DNA of 64,000 nt, taken from assembly GCA_001795455.1 (NCBI GenBank), contig MGPB01000030.1:62001-126000 (forward strand), given 5' to 3'. The number at the start of each line of letters is the position of its first letter. The stretch's first letter is position 1. Positions 50,314 through 59,148 of this stretch are shown in pieces. Position numbers and translations under genes: made by a program. This DNA is from Curvibacter sp. GWA2_63_95 (GTDB taxonomy: Bacteria > Pseudomonadota > Gammaproteobacteria > Burkholderiales > Burkholderiaceae_C). The notes beneath the pieces are model-generated. The model ran no database searches. It saw only the letters and a program-made list of their open reading frames with translations, and was not told where the DNA came from.

Positions 50314-51081
50314 GTGTCGAGCATGCGAGTTGTTGCAATTATTCAGGCAAGGATGGGCTCTACTCGTTTGCCGGGTAAAGTTCTGATGCCTTTGTCGGGT
50401 GTGCCTGTGCTCGAGCATGTTGTTCAAAGGGTTCGTGCTTGTGCCACAGTTAATGAAGTAGTGGTTGCGACATCCAACGACGTTACTGACGATGTTTTGG
50501 CTGATTGGTGCAATCGGCACGAAGTTGAAGTCTTTCGTGGTAGTTTGACTGATGTATTAGATCGTTATTACCATTGCGCCGAACGGTACTCAGCTGACGC
50601 AATTGTGAGAATCACCGCAGACTGCCCCGCAGTTGACCCGCTAGTGATCGACGGTGTTGTCTCCGCTTTCCTAGCAGACTCATTTGATCTCTTTTATCTG
50701 GGCGGGGAGTTCCCCGACGGGCTTGATTGCGCAGTTTTCTCAAAGGAAGCGTTATCGCGTGCATGGCGTGAGGCGACGCTGCCTTCCGAGCGTGAGCATG
50801 TAGGCCCCTACATTACCAATCACCCTGAGATATTCAAGATTGGCCAGTTAATCAAGTTTCATGGTTTGTCTCATCATCGTTGGACGCTTGACGAACCGAG
50901 AGACTTAAGCTTTCTTCAGGTAATTTTTTCTCGCCTGAATGCGTCAGGCACCCATATCTTTCATTCGGAAGAGGTTTTGCAACTTCTGCAGCGAGAACCC
51001 GAGATCTTGAATATAAATGGTGGGATTGTGCGCAATGAGGGGCTTTTAAAGTCAGTTGCTGCGGACGGCGAAATGGGATGA
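50314..51081 (+). CDS. SpsF-like cytidylyltransferase family protein
   Basis: RVVAIIQARMGSTRLPGKVLMPLSGVPVLEHVVQR...VRITADCPAVDPLVID. Confidence 0.9.
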   Translation: MSSMRVVAIIQARMGSTRLPGKVLMPLSGVPVLEHVVQRVRACATVNEVVVATSNDVTDDVLADWCNRHEVEVFRGSLTDVLDRYYHCAERYSADAIVRITADCPAVDPLVIDGVVSAFLADSFDLFYLGGEFPDGLDCAVFSKEALSRAWREATLPSEREHVGPYITNHPEIFKIGQLIKFHGLSHHRWTLDEPRDLSFLQVIFSRLNASGTHIFHSEEVLQLLQREPEILNINGGIVRNEGLLKSVAADGEMG

Positions 51082-52088
51082 ATGCACCTCGGAAGATAGC
51101 GTTTCGTGTTGATGAGTCCTCTCAAGTTGGGTTTGGTCACATGTCCCGCTGTCGCACGTTGGCGCATGCGCTGTGGCTGGCCGGTTGCGAAGTACAGTTT
51201 TATTGCGCCAAGATTTCAAACTCTACACGCCGTGAGCTTGAGGTTTCGGGTTTTCATGTTTTCCTTTTGCAAACTGAGCAAGAGTTTTTGGATGCGGACC
51301 TATCAGAAAGTGTAGTAGTCGTTGATGGCTATCAATTTGGACCGGAGTTGGGGGGCGCTATGAAGAAGCGAGCGTGGAAGACGGTCTATCTTGATGATTA
51401 CAGGGGTGTTAATTACGACTGCGATGTTTTGATTTGTAATAACGAAGGCTTGATGAGGAGCCAGTTATCCACGCCAGAGTACTGCAAAGTTTTTCTTGGG
51501 GGGCGCTATGTCCTCATAAAGCCGGAGGTTTTACGTGCCGCAAGATGTTTGCGGCACGGTGCGCGGATTTCCAAGTCGGTGATGCTGGTAGCGGGGGGCA
51601 CCAACCAGAAGGCATGGGTCATCAGAATGCTGGGCTTGCTTGGCAAGCTAGAGCCTCGGGCCGTAATCTGGGTTTTGACAGGGCGTCGACTTTCTGCCGT
51701 CAATGTTCAAAGAGCTTCTGGATTGCCGTTGAAGAAGCTGCGGTTTTTTTCGAAACAATCCGCTACTCAGATGATTCGCCGTTATCAGAGGGCTGGTTAC
51801 CTTGTTGCTCCGGCCAGTACGGTGTTGCTTGAGGCGTTTGCAGCCGGTATTCCAGCCATCTCGGGGTGGATCGCGCAGAACCAGCAAACCTCACTCAATG
51901 CTTTTGAGGCACAGGGGTTGATCGCAAACATTGGGGATCTTCGTGTACCGGAGCTTCGTGAGCTGCGTGCCGCACGCTCTTCTGTACTCAAGTCAGGAGT
52001 TAAAATGGCGCGACTCCAGGAAGCATTCATCAGAGAGTCTTTGGCCGGTACGGCTGAGATTGTCCAAGAGCTGCTTGGTGAGTGTTGA
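51078..52088 (+). CDS. pseG: UDP-2,4-diacetamido-2,4,6-trideoxy-beta-L-altropyranose hydrolase, PseG-like
   Basis: IAFRVDESSQVGFGHMSRCRTLAHAL...VVVDGYQFG...APASTVLLEAFAAGIPAI. Confidence 0.88.
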   Translation: MNAPRKIAFRVDESSQVGFGHMSRCRTLAHALWLAGCEVQFYCAKISNSTRRELEVSGFHVFLLQTEQEFLDADLSESVVVVDGYQFGPELGGAMKKRAWKTVYLDDYRGVNYDCDVLICNNEGLMRSQLSTPEYCKVFLGGRYVLIKPEVLRAARCLRHGARISKSVMLVAGGTNQKAWVIRMLGLLGKLEPRAVIWVLTGRRLSAVNVQRASGLPLKKLRFFSKQSATQMIRRYQRAGYLVAPASTVLLEAFAAGIPAISGWIAQNQQTSLNAFEAQGLIANIGDLRVPELRELRAARSSVLKSGVKMARLQEAFIRESLAGTAEIVQELLGEC

Positions 52089-52239
52089 CGAATCCCGAAA
52101 AGTTCCGTCAATCCGCCGGACATGAGGGGCGAGTCGATTGGTGCGGGTTGATTGTTCGCGGAACCCGCTTTCAAGGCCGAGGGGTGGATTCGGTTGATCG
52201 TTCCTGTGTACGGATAGTTGAAAGAACAGAAGCAAGCTT

Positions 52240-53262
52240 ATGAGCATCCCTGTAAAAAGAAACCGCCCTTTCATCATTGCCGAGCTATCGGGTAACCACA
52301 ATCGCTCATTGGATTTGGCATTGGAGTTGATTCGCACCGCGGCCAAGGCAGGGGCTTCCGCTATTAAGCTGCAAACCTACACCCCAGATTGTCTTACCGT
52401 CCGCGGGGCATTCACTATTACTGAAGCAAGTTCGCCGTGGTTTGGTCGTGAGCTGTATGACCTCTATGAGGAGGCGAATACGCCTTGGGAATGGCACAGA
52501 GAGTTGTTTGAAGCGGCGCAAGCCGAAGGCTTGCCATGTTTCTCTACGCCCTTTAGTACCAAAGCGGTGGAATTTCTCGAAACGTTAGGCAACCCGATAT
52601 ACAAAGTTGCCTCGTTCGAAATCAACCACACACCGTTGTTGCAGTGCGTCGCACAAACGGGCAAGCCGGTCATCATGTCTACGGGGGGGGCAACAGTCTC
52701 CGAAATTGATGAGGCCGTGAACACCTTGCGCAAGCATGGCTGCAATGACTTGACCTTACTCAAGTGCACCAGTGCCTACCCGGCTGATCCCAAGGAGATC
52801 AATTTGCGGACCATTCCCCACATGGCCGCGCTTTTTGGTTGCGATGTAGGGCTGTCAGACCATACCTTGGGGATCGGGGTGTCGGTCGCTTCGATCGGTT
52901 TTGGTGTAACGTGCATTGAAAAGCACATGACCAAGTCGCGCGCAGACGGCGGGGTCGACTCCTCATTCTCCATGGAGCCTGATGAGTTTGCGATGCTGGT
53001 CACCGAAAGTAACCGTGCTTTTGACGCCTTGGGTCGCGTTTACTATGGTTTGGAAGAAACGGAGGGCAAGGTCAGTGCGGGCAAGCGCTCCATTTATGCC
53101 GCTCGAGATATTGCACTCGGAGATGTGTTTACCGAAGAAAATATTCGCGTGATCCGTCCCGGCTATGGCTTGCATCCACGGTATTTCCATGCGCTGCTGG
53201 GGCAGCGCGCCGAGCGTGCCATCGCCTTGGGCGAGCCTTTAGGTGTGCAGGACATCCAGTGA
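52240..53262 (+). CDS. pseI: pseudaminic acid synthase, PseI/NeuB-like
   Basis: FIIAELSGNHNRSLDLALELIRTAAKAGASAIKLQTYTPDCLT...SAF-like C-terminal domain. Confidence 0.95.
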   Translation: MSIPVKRNRPFIIAELSGNHNRSLDLALELIRTAAKAGASAIKLQTYTPDCLTVRGAFTITEASSPWFGRELYDLYEEANTPWEWHRELFEAAQAEGLPCFSTPFSTKAVEFLETLGNPIYKVASFEINHTPLLQCVAQTGKPVIMSTGGATVSEIDEAVNTLRKHGCNDLTLLKCTSAYPADPKEINLRTIPHMAALFGCDVGLSDHTLGIGVSVASIGFGVTCIEKHMTKSRADGGVDSSFSMEPDEFAMLVTESNRAFDALGRVYYGLEETEGKVSAGKRSIYAARDIALGDVFTEENIRVIRPGYGLHPRYFHALLGQRAERAIALGEPLGVQDIQ

Positions 53263-53831
53263 GTGCTTTCGCGAATCCTCTTTACACTTTCAAGAACTTC
53301 ACGGAACTGACGAAGCACGAGTCCGAAGAGGTACTGCACGGCCGAAATGACGCGGAAGTGCGACGGTGGATGACATCGGATATGGTCATTACCGCCGACG
53401 ATCATAGGCGCTTCATGCGTGGGCTGAAGGACAACCCGCGCGCGATTTATGTGAGGATTGCGCGGGCAGGGTGTTTTGCTGGCGTGTATTCACTGAATGA
53501 CTTGGCAGACGGTTCTGGCCTCGGAGGGTTTTGGGTCACGGCTCAGACGCGTGAACGGTTTTTACCTTTGAACGTGGTCTTTCAGGGAATGGACTACATG
53601 TTTCGGGCATCGGGAGTCGAGCGCATTTACGGTTTTCAGAAACTTGACAACTTGAGCGCAATGAGGCTCAACGGTTTGTTGGGGCTGTCAGTAAAAGAAT
53701 CTAGCACTGCGGGTGCCGAAGGCATGCAACAGATTGAAATTACCAAGCAGCAGTGGCAGCAAAAGACGGCACAAGACGCCAAGCTGCTCAAGCTGATGAA
53801 CAGAATGGAAACCCTCAATGGAACAACTTAA
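53259..53831 (+). CDS. GNAT-like acetyltransferase (PseH-like)
   Basis: YTFKNFTELTKHESEEVLHGRNDAEVRRWMTSDMVITADDHRRFM...NVVFQGMDYMFRASGVERIYGFQKLDNLSAMRLNGLLG. Confidence 0.75.
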   Translation: MSAFANPLYTFKNFTELTKHESEEVLHGRNDAEVRRWMTSDMVITADDHRRFMRGLKDNPRAIYVRIARAGCFAGVYSLNDLADGSGLGGFWVTAQTRERFLPLNVVFQGMDYMFRASGVERIYGFQKLDNLSAMRLNGLLGLSVKESSTAGAEGMQQIEITKQQWQQKTAQDAKLLKLMNRMETLNGTT

Positions 53832-54054
53832 AAAATATAACGCCGCCTTTGTCGAGATTGTCGGAGTGAGCGAAGACCAACTTCCGGGCCTTGTTTACCA
53901 GGCCACTGCCGGCTGGGACTCTGTGGGGCACATGCAGCTCATGACCCAGCTCGAAGATGTCTTTGGCATTGCCTTGGAGATGGAAGACATCCTAGAGTTC
54001 TCCGGCTACGAAAAGGGCATGGATATTCTGCGCAAGTACGGGGTCGCGCTCTAG
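53818..54054 (+). CDS. acyl carrier protein
   Basis: 78 aa with WDSVGHMQLMTQLEDVF phosphopantetheine-site motif. Confidence 0.9.
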   Translation: MEQLKKYNAAFVEIVGVSEDQLPGLVYQATAGWDSVGHMQLMTQLEDVFGIALEMEDILEFSGYEKGMDILRKYGVAL

Positions 54055-54064
54055 GTTGTAACCA

Positions 54065-54805
54065 GTGTTTTTGAATAAAACAGTTCTGATCACCGGTGCC
54101 AACCGAGGGATTGGCCGGGCCATCGCTGAGGCGTTTGCCCAGGTGGGCGCCGGCCTGATCGTGCACAGCCGCAGCCAGACTGCAGCCTTTGCCGAGGACA
54201 TGCTGGCGCTGGCGGCCCGCTACAAGGTGGCGGTTGAGCATGTGGTCTTTGACATGACGGACACCCCAGGCATGAAGGCCGCCATCAATGCAGCCTTGCC
54301 GCCGAGCCGCAAGATTGATGTGCTGGTCAACAACGCAGGCATCGCCCATGGGGGGCTTTTTCAAATGACGCCGGTGTCGGTGGTGCGCAGCGTGTTCGAC
54401 GTCAACTTCTTTGCGCAACTTGAGTTGACTCAGCTCATGGTGCGCCGCATGAGCCGCCAAAAAGTCGGGGCGATTGTCAACATCGGCTCCATTGCCGGGC
54501 TCGACCTGGCGGCTGGCAATGTGGCTTACGGCGTCTCAAAGGCCGCCTTGATGGCATTCACCCAAACCCTGGCGGCCGAGGTAGGCTCCATGGGGGTGCG
54601 CGTGAATGCGGTGGCGCCGGGGTTGGTCGATACCGAGATGGCGACCCAGATGGAAAAAAAGGCGGGGACTGAGATGATTCAAAACAGTGCCATGAAGCGG
54701 CTGGCAACGGTGGAGGAAATTGCGCAGGTGGTGCTTTTCCTGGCCTCGGACGCTGCCTCATTCGTGAACGGACAAGTCATTCCGGTCAATGGAGGCAGCG
54801 CATGA
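54065..54805 (+). CDS. SDR oxidoreductase (FabG-like); alternative start codon likely
   Basis: VLITGANRGIGRAIAEAFAQVGAGLIVHSR...NIGSIAGLDLAAGNVAYGVSKAALMAF. Confidence 0.92.
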   Translation: MFLNKTVLITGANRGIGRAIAEAFAQVGAGLIVHSRSQTAAFAEDMLALAARYKVAVEHVVFDMTDTPGMKAAINAALPPSRKIDVLVNNAGIAHGGLFQMTPVSVVRSVFDVNFFAQLELTQLMVRRMSRQKVGAIVNIGSIAGLDLAAGNVAYGVSKAALMAFTQTLAAEVGSMGVRVNAVAPGLVDTEMATQMEKKAGTEMIQNSAMKRLATVEEIAQVVLFLASDAASFVNGQVIPVNGGSA

Positions 54806-55647
54806 TGACTCACACCAGCACCCACATCGCAACCGTGCAAGCGCTTGAAAGCATGGCCCGGGAAATGCGCCACGACATTTATCGCATGGGCCTGCAGACT
54901 GGCCTGAACGGCGCGCACTTTGGGGGCGGCTTGTCGCTGGTGGAGATCATGGCGGTGCTCTACCAGTCTGTGATGCGCGTGAACCCGGCGCAGCCGCGCT
55001 GGCCCGAGCGTGACCGTTTTATTTTGAGCAAGGGGCACGGGGCCATGGCGTATTACGCAGCCCTTAAGCAGGTGGGCTTTGTGACAGACGAGGACCTTAT
55101 GACCTTCAAGGGCAACCACACCTTTCTCTATGGCCACCCGTCCATGAACCCCGACAAGGGCATCGAGTTTTCCAGCGGCAGCCTGGGCTTGGGTCTGGCG
55201 TTGGGCGTGGGAACAGCCATGGGCTTGCGCAAGCGCGGTAACCATGCGTCGCGCGTGTTCGTGCTCATGGGCGACGGCGAGTGCGGCGAAGGATCGGTCT
55301 GGGAAAGCGCGGCGTCGGCGGCGCATTTCGGGCTGTCGAACCTGGTGGCCATCATCGACAAAAATGGCCTGCAGTATGACGGCCCGACCAAGGATGTGCT
55401 GAACATGGATGGCATGGCCGAAAAATGGGAAAGCTTTGGCTGGCAGGCGCGCACCGTTGACGGCCACAACCTGGCTGAGCTGCTGGACGCTTTTGACAAC
55501 CTGGGGGGCAAGCCCACAGTCATTGTGGCCAACACCGTCAAGGGTAAAGGCGTGTCCTATATGGAAAACAACCCGGCTTGGCACCACAACCGATTGACCC
55601 AGGCTCAATTTGACGAATTGACCGCAGCCAAGGCGGTGAACCCATGA
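54802..55647 (+). CDS. transketolase N-terminal (TPP-binding) subunit
   Basis: RDRFILSKGHGAMAYYAALKQVGF...VLMGDGECGEGSVWESAASAAHFGLSNLVAIIDKNGLQYDG. Confidence 0.93.
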   Translation: MMTHTSTHIATVQALESMAREMRHDIYRMGLQTGLNGAHFGGGLSLVEIMAVLYQSVMRVNPAQPRWPERDRFILSKGHGAMAYYAALKQVGFVTDEDLMTFKGNHTFLYGHPSMNPDKGIEFSSGSLGLGLALGVGTAMGLRKRGNHASRVFVLMGDGECGEGSVWESAASAAHFGLSNLVAIIDKNGLQYDGPTKDVLNMDGMAEKWESFGWQARTVDGHNLAELLDAFDNLGGKPTVIVANTVKGKGVSYMENNPAWHHNRLTQAQFDELTAAKAVNP

Positions 55648-56621
55648 GTATTTTTACTCGCGCCAATATCCGGACCTGGTCGATGCTTGGCTCTGCCGGC
55701 ACCTTTGGCCAGGCCGCCATGGGCCTGCCTGCGATCAACCCTGAAACTCTGATCGTCACCGCCGATTTGCGCAATTTCTCCGGGCTGGACCGTTTTGCCG
55801 CGGCCCATCCCGACCGGCTCATCAATGTGGGCATTGCCGAGCAAAACATGGTGGGCTTGGCTGCAGGGCTCTGCAACGAAGGCTTCAATGTCTTCGCCAC
55901 CACTTACGCCACCTTTGCGGCAGCGCGCAGCGCCGATCCTGTGCGGGTGAACATGGGTTATATGGGGCTGGGCGTCAAGCTCGTTGGCCTGGGAGCTGGT
56001 TTTTCGGTGGGTGTACTGGGACCGACGCACATCAGCCTGGAGGACATTGCGTTCATGCGCGCGATTCCTAACATGGCCGTGATCTCGCCAGCCGACTGCA
56101 CCGAGACGGTCAAGGCTGTGCAGGCGCTGGTCAACTACCCGGGGCCCGCTTATTTGCGACTGGGCGGGAATGTGCCGCATCCGGTGGTGTTTGCGGAAGA
56201 CTATGAGTTTTGCATTGGCAAAGCCATCCGCCTGCGTGGCGGTGAGGACATCACCATCGTGGCCACCGGCCCGGTCGTCTACGAGTCACTGCAGGCAGCC
56301 AAACTGTTAGAAGCGCTGGGCCTGCGGGTGGGTGTGGTCAACATGCACACCATCAAGCCGCTGGACACCGAGATGTTGCGCGAGGTCTACGCTTCAGCTC
56401 GTTTGGTCGTGACGGTCGAGGAGCACAGCATTCTGGGTGGCCTGGGTGGTGCTGTTGCAGAGCACAAGTGCCAATTTGCGGCAACGCCGCCGCAGCTCAT
56501 CATTGGCGTTCGCGATTACTTTCCCCATGCGGGCGATTACCGGCACTTGCTGTCCGAAACCGGGCTAACTGCCCCTCAGATCGCCACGCAGATCCAGTCG
56601 CGATGGAGCACGGTGGCGTGA
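55644..56621 (+). CDS. transketolase C-terminal subunit
   Basis: AAHPDRLINVGIAEQNMVGLAAGLCNEGFNVFATTYATFAAARSADPVRV...TVEEHSILGGLGGAVAE. Confidence 0.93.
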   Translation: MSIFTRANIRTWSMLGSAGTFGQAAMGLPAINPETLIVTADLRNFSGLDRFAAAHPDRLINVGIAEQNMVGLAAGLCNEGFNVFATTYATFAAARSADPVRVNMGYMGLGVKLVGLGAGFSVGVLGPTHISLEDIAFMRAIPNMAVISPADCTETVKAVQALVNYPGPAYLRLGGNVPHPVVFAEDYEFCIGKAIRLRGGEDITIVATGPVVYESLQAAKLLEALGLRVGVVNMHTIKPLDTEMLREVYASARLVVTVEEHSILGGLGGAVAEHKCQFAATPPQLIIGVRDYFPHAGDYRHLLSETGLTAPQIATQIQSRWSTVA

Positions 56622-58036
56622 CACTCTTTCCCGTGGACGCGTTTCCCGCCGATCGGCTCGCCGCGCTGGACGATTCGGGTCAGGTGCTGTCCTATGGGGA
56701 CTTGGCGCAGATTTCAATGCGCCTAGCGTCTTCGGTTCGAGCCAGAACGGTGGCCTTGGTCCTGGTCCGCAACACCTTGGGCTGCGTGGCGACCATCGTG
56801 GCCTTGATCAAGCAGGGCGTCGTTCCCATCTTGCTCGACGCCAGCGCCGCCCCAGCGACCATTGCGCTGCACAGAGAGCGCTATCAACCCGACGTACTGG
56901 TGCTGCCAAGCGACCTGCAAGCGCAGTATCCAGACAACCCTTGCCTGTTGCGCATGCTTGACTATGCGGTGCTCGCGTCAGAGAACCAAGCCAGCCGCTG
57001 CCCGACTCACCCCGACCTGGCCTTGCTGATTAGCACCTCGGGCAGCACGGGCAGTCCCAAGCTGGTTCGGCAGAGCCGGGGTAATGTGCTGTCGAACGCC
57101 CAGGCAATTGCGAGCTACTTGAACATTGGCCCCGGCGATCGCCCGGTCACCAGTTTGCCGCTGCACTACACCTACGGTTTTTCCGTGCTGAGCAGCCATT
57201 TGCAAGTAGGCGCCACCTTGTTGGTGACCGACCGCTCGGTCATGGAGAAACCTTTCTGGACGTTCATCAAAGAGGCTGGTGCGACCTCTCTGGCGGGCGT
57301 GCCCTACACCTACCAAATGCTCAAGCGGCTGGGTTTCCTTCGAGCGAATCCCGGCTCGCTGCACACCCTGACCCAGGCGGGCGGCAAGCTTAGCGACGCC
57401 CTGGTCCGCGAATTTGCCGAGTTCGCGGCGCGCAGCGGCATTGATTTTTACGTGATGTACGGACAGACCGAGGCGACTGCGCGGATGAGCTATGTGCCAG
57501 CAGGAAGGGCGCTGGATAAGGCCGGCAGCATCGGCGTGGCCATACCGGGCGGTGAGCTGTTCTTGGTGGACTCGGAGGGGGGCGAAATCAACGCCGCCGA
57601 CGTGCAGGGCGAGTTGGGCTACCGAGGCCCCAATGTGACCATGGGCTATGCCGAGCAGCGCGCCGATCTGTCCACGGGCGATGAGCGCCGGGGCACCTTA
57701 CTCACAGGCGACCTGGCCCTGCGTGATGCCGACGGGTATTACTACATTACCGGGCGCCTGAGCCGTATCGCCAAGCTGTTTGGCAAGCGCGTGAGTTTGG
57801 ACGATCTGGAGCAGATCTGCCTTGGGCTGGTGACGGAGGTGGCCTGCACCGGCGCCGAAGACCGGGTCACGGTGTGGGTGACGGATTGTGAGCATACCGC
57901 TGCACTGTCTGGCTTGTTGGCTGAGCGCACGGCCATTCACGCTTCCGCCTATCAGGTGCGGCTGATTGACAGCTTGCCACGAACACCGGTTGGCAAAACA
58001 GACTACCGGCTGCTTTCAAGCAGGATGCAGGCATGA
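56603..58036 (+). CDS. AMP-binding (acyl/aminoacyl-adenylating) enzyme
   Basis: LLISTSGSTGSPKLVRQSRGNV, MYGQTEATARMSYVP, TGDLALRDADGYYYITGRLSRIAKLFGKRVSLDDLE; start reset to 56603. Confidence 0.9.
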   Translation: MEHGGVTLFPVDAFPADRLAALDDSGQVLSYGDLAQISMRLASSVRARTVALVLVRNTLGCVATIVALIKQGVVPILLDASAAPATIALHRERYQPDVLVLPSDLQAQYPDNPCLLRMLDYAVLASENQASRCPTHPDLALLISTSGSTGSPKLVRQSRGNVLSNAQAIASYLNIGPGDRPVTSLPLHYTYGFSVLSSHLQVGATLLVTDRSVMEKPFWTFIKEAGATSLAGVPYTYQMLKRLGFLRANPGSLHTLTQAGGKLSDALVREFAEFAARSGIDFYVMYGQTEATARMSYVPAGRALDKAGSIGVAIPGGELFLVDSEGGEINAADVQGELGYRGPNVTMGYAEQRADLSTGDERRGTLLTGDLALRDADGYYYITGRLSRIAKLFGKRVSLDDLEQICLGLVTEVACTGAEDRVTVWVTDCEHTAALSGLLAERTAIHASAYQVRLIDSLPRTPVGKTDYRLLSSRMQA

Positions 58037-59148
58037 TGGATTTGACGGCTTGGCATGCACTCGCACCTTATGCCTTGGATCACAGCGCCAAACATGCCAT
58101 GCTCACGCGCGGCTTACTTGAACTTACGGCGCACCATGCGACACAGTGCGAGCCTTATCGCCGGATGCTCGAGGCTCAGGGTTTTCGGCCTGAGGCGGTC
58201 CATTCGCCTGCCGATATTCCCTTCTTACCAGTCCGCTTATTCAAGCAGTTGGATCTGCGCAGTGTGACGCAGGAGGACGTGGTCAAAACCATGACATCCA
58301 GCGGCACTTCGGGTCAGACCCCGTCCCGGATATTCTTGGACCGCAGCACGGCCGCAAATCAAACCAAAGCTTTGACGCGCATCGTCTCAGCCGTGACGGG
58401 TGCGCAACGCATGCCCATGATCGTGGTGGATAGTCCTTCCGTCATCAAAGACCGTGCCTTGTTTTCGGCTCGGGGTGCGGGTATTTTGGGGTTTTCGATT
58501 TTCGGTCGCGACAGAATTTTTGCACTTGACGACAACATGCAATTGGACGTCGACATGGTGGCCCAGTTCCTGAATAAACATGTGGGGAGCCCCGTCTTCA
58601 TTTTTGGCTTCACCTTCATGGTTTGGCAATACCTGTACAAAGCACTGGTCAGTAGCGGTAGGCAACTCGACCTTGGGCAAGCCATCTTGGTTCACGGTGG
58701 CGGTTGGAAGACGCTGGTGAATGAGTCTGTTTCTTCAACCGTATTTCGTGAGCGTTTACAAGCGGTCTGCGGCATCAGCCGAGTACATGACTACTACGGT
58801 ATGGTGGAGCAGACAGGGTCCATCTACATCGAATGTGAGCATGGCCATCTGCATGCATCGGTTTATTCGGACATCATTGTGAGGCGGCACGTGGACTTTT
58901 CCGTGGCTGACGTGGGTGAATCTGGCTTGATTGAGGTGGTGTCGGTTTTGCCGGGGAGCTACCCGGGACACGCCCTGTTGACAGAAGACGAAGGGATGGT
59001 CCTCGGCGAGGATGATTGTCCATGCGGTCGCATGGGCAAGTACTTTAAGGTTCACGGACGCATTAAGAGCGCGGAGCTAAGGGGCTGCAGCGACACGTAT
59101 GCCGCTGGCCCAAATGAAGCACCCCGAGAGTTGTCAAATGGCTATTGA
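58033..59148 (+). CDS. LuxE-like acyl-protein synthetase family protein
   Basis: IPFLPVRLFKQLDLRSV...MTSSGTSGQTPSRIFLDRSTAANQTKAL...HDYYGMVEQTGSIYIECEHGHLH. Confidence 0.88.
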   Translation: MMDLTAWHALAPYALDHSAKHAMLTRGLLELTAHHATQCEPYRRMLEAQGFRPEAVHSPADIPFLPVRLFKQLDLRSVTQEDVVKTMTSSGTSGQTPSRIFLDRSTAANQTKALTRIVSAVTGAQRMPMIVVDSPSVIKDRALFSARGAGILGFSIFGRDRIFALDDNMQLDVDMVAQFLNKHVGSPVFIFGFTFMVWQYLYKALVSSGRQLDLGQAILVHGGGWKTLVNESVSSTVFRERLQAVCGISRVHDYYGMVEQTGSIYIECEHGHLHASVYSDIIVRRHVDFSVADVGESGLIEVVSVLPGSYPGHALLTEDEGMVLGEDDCPCGRMGKYFKVHGRIKSAELRGCSDTYAAGPNEAPRELSNGY

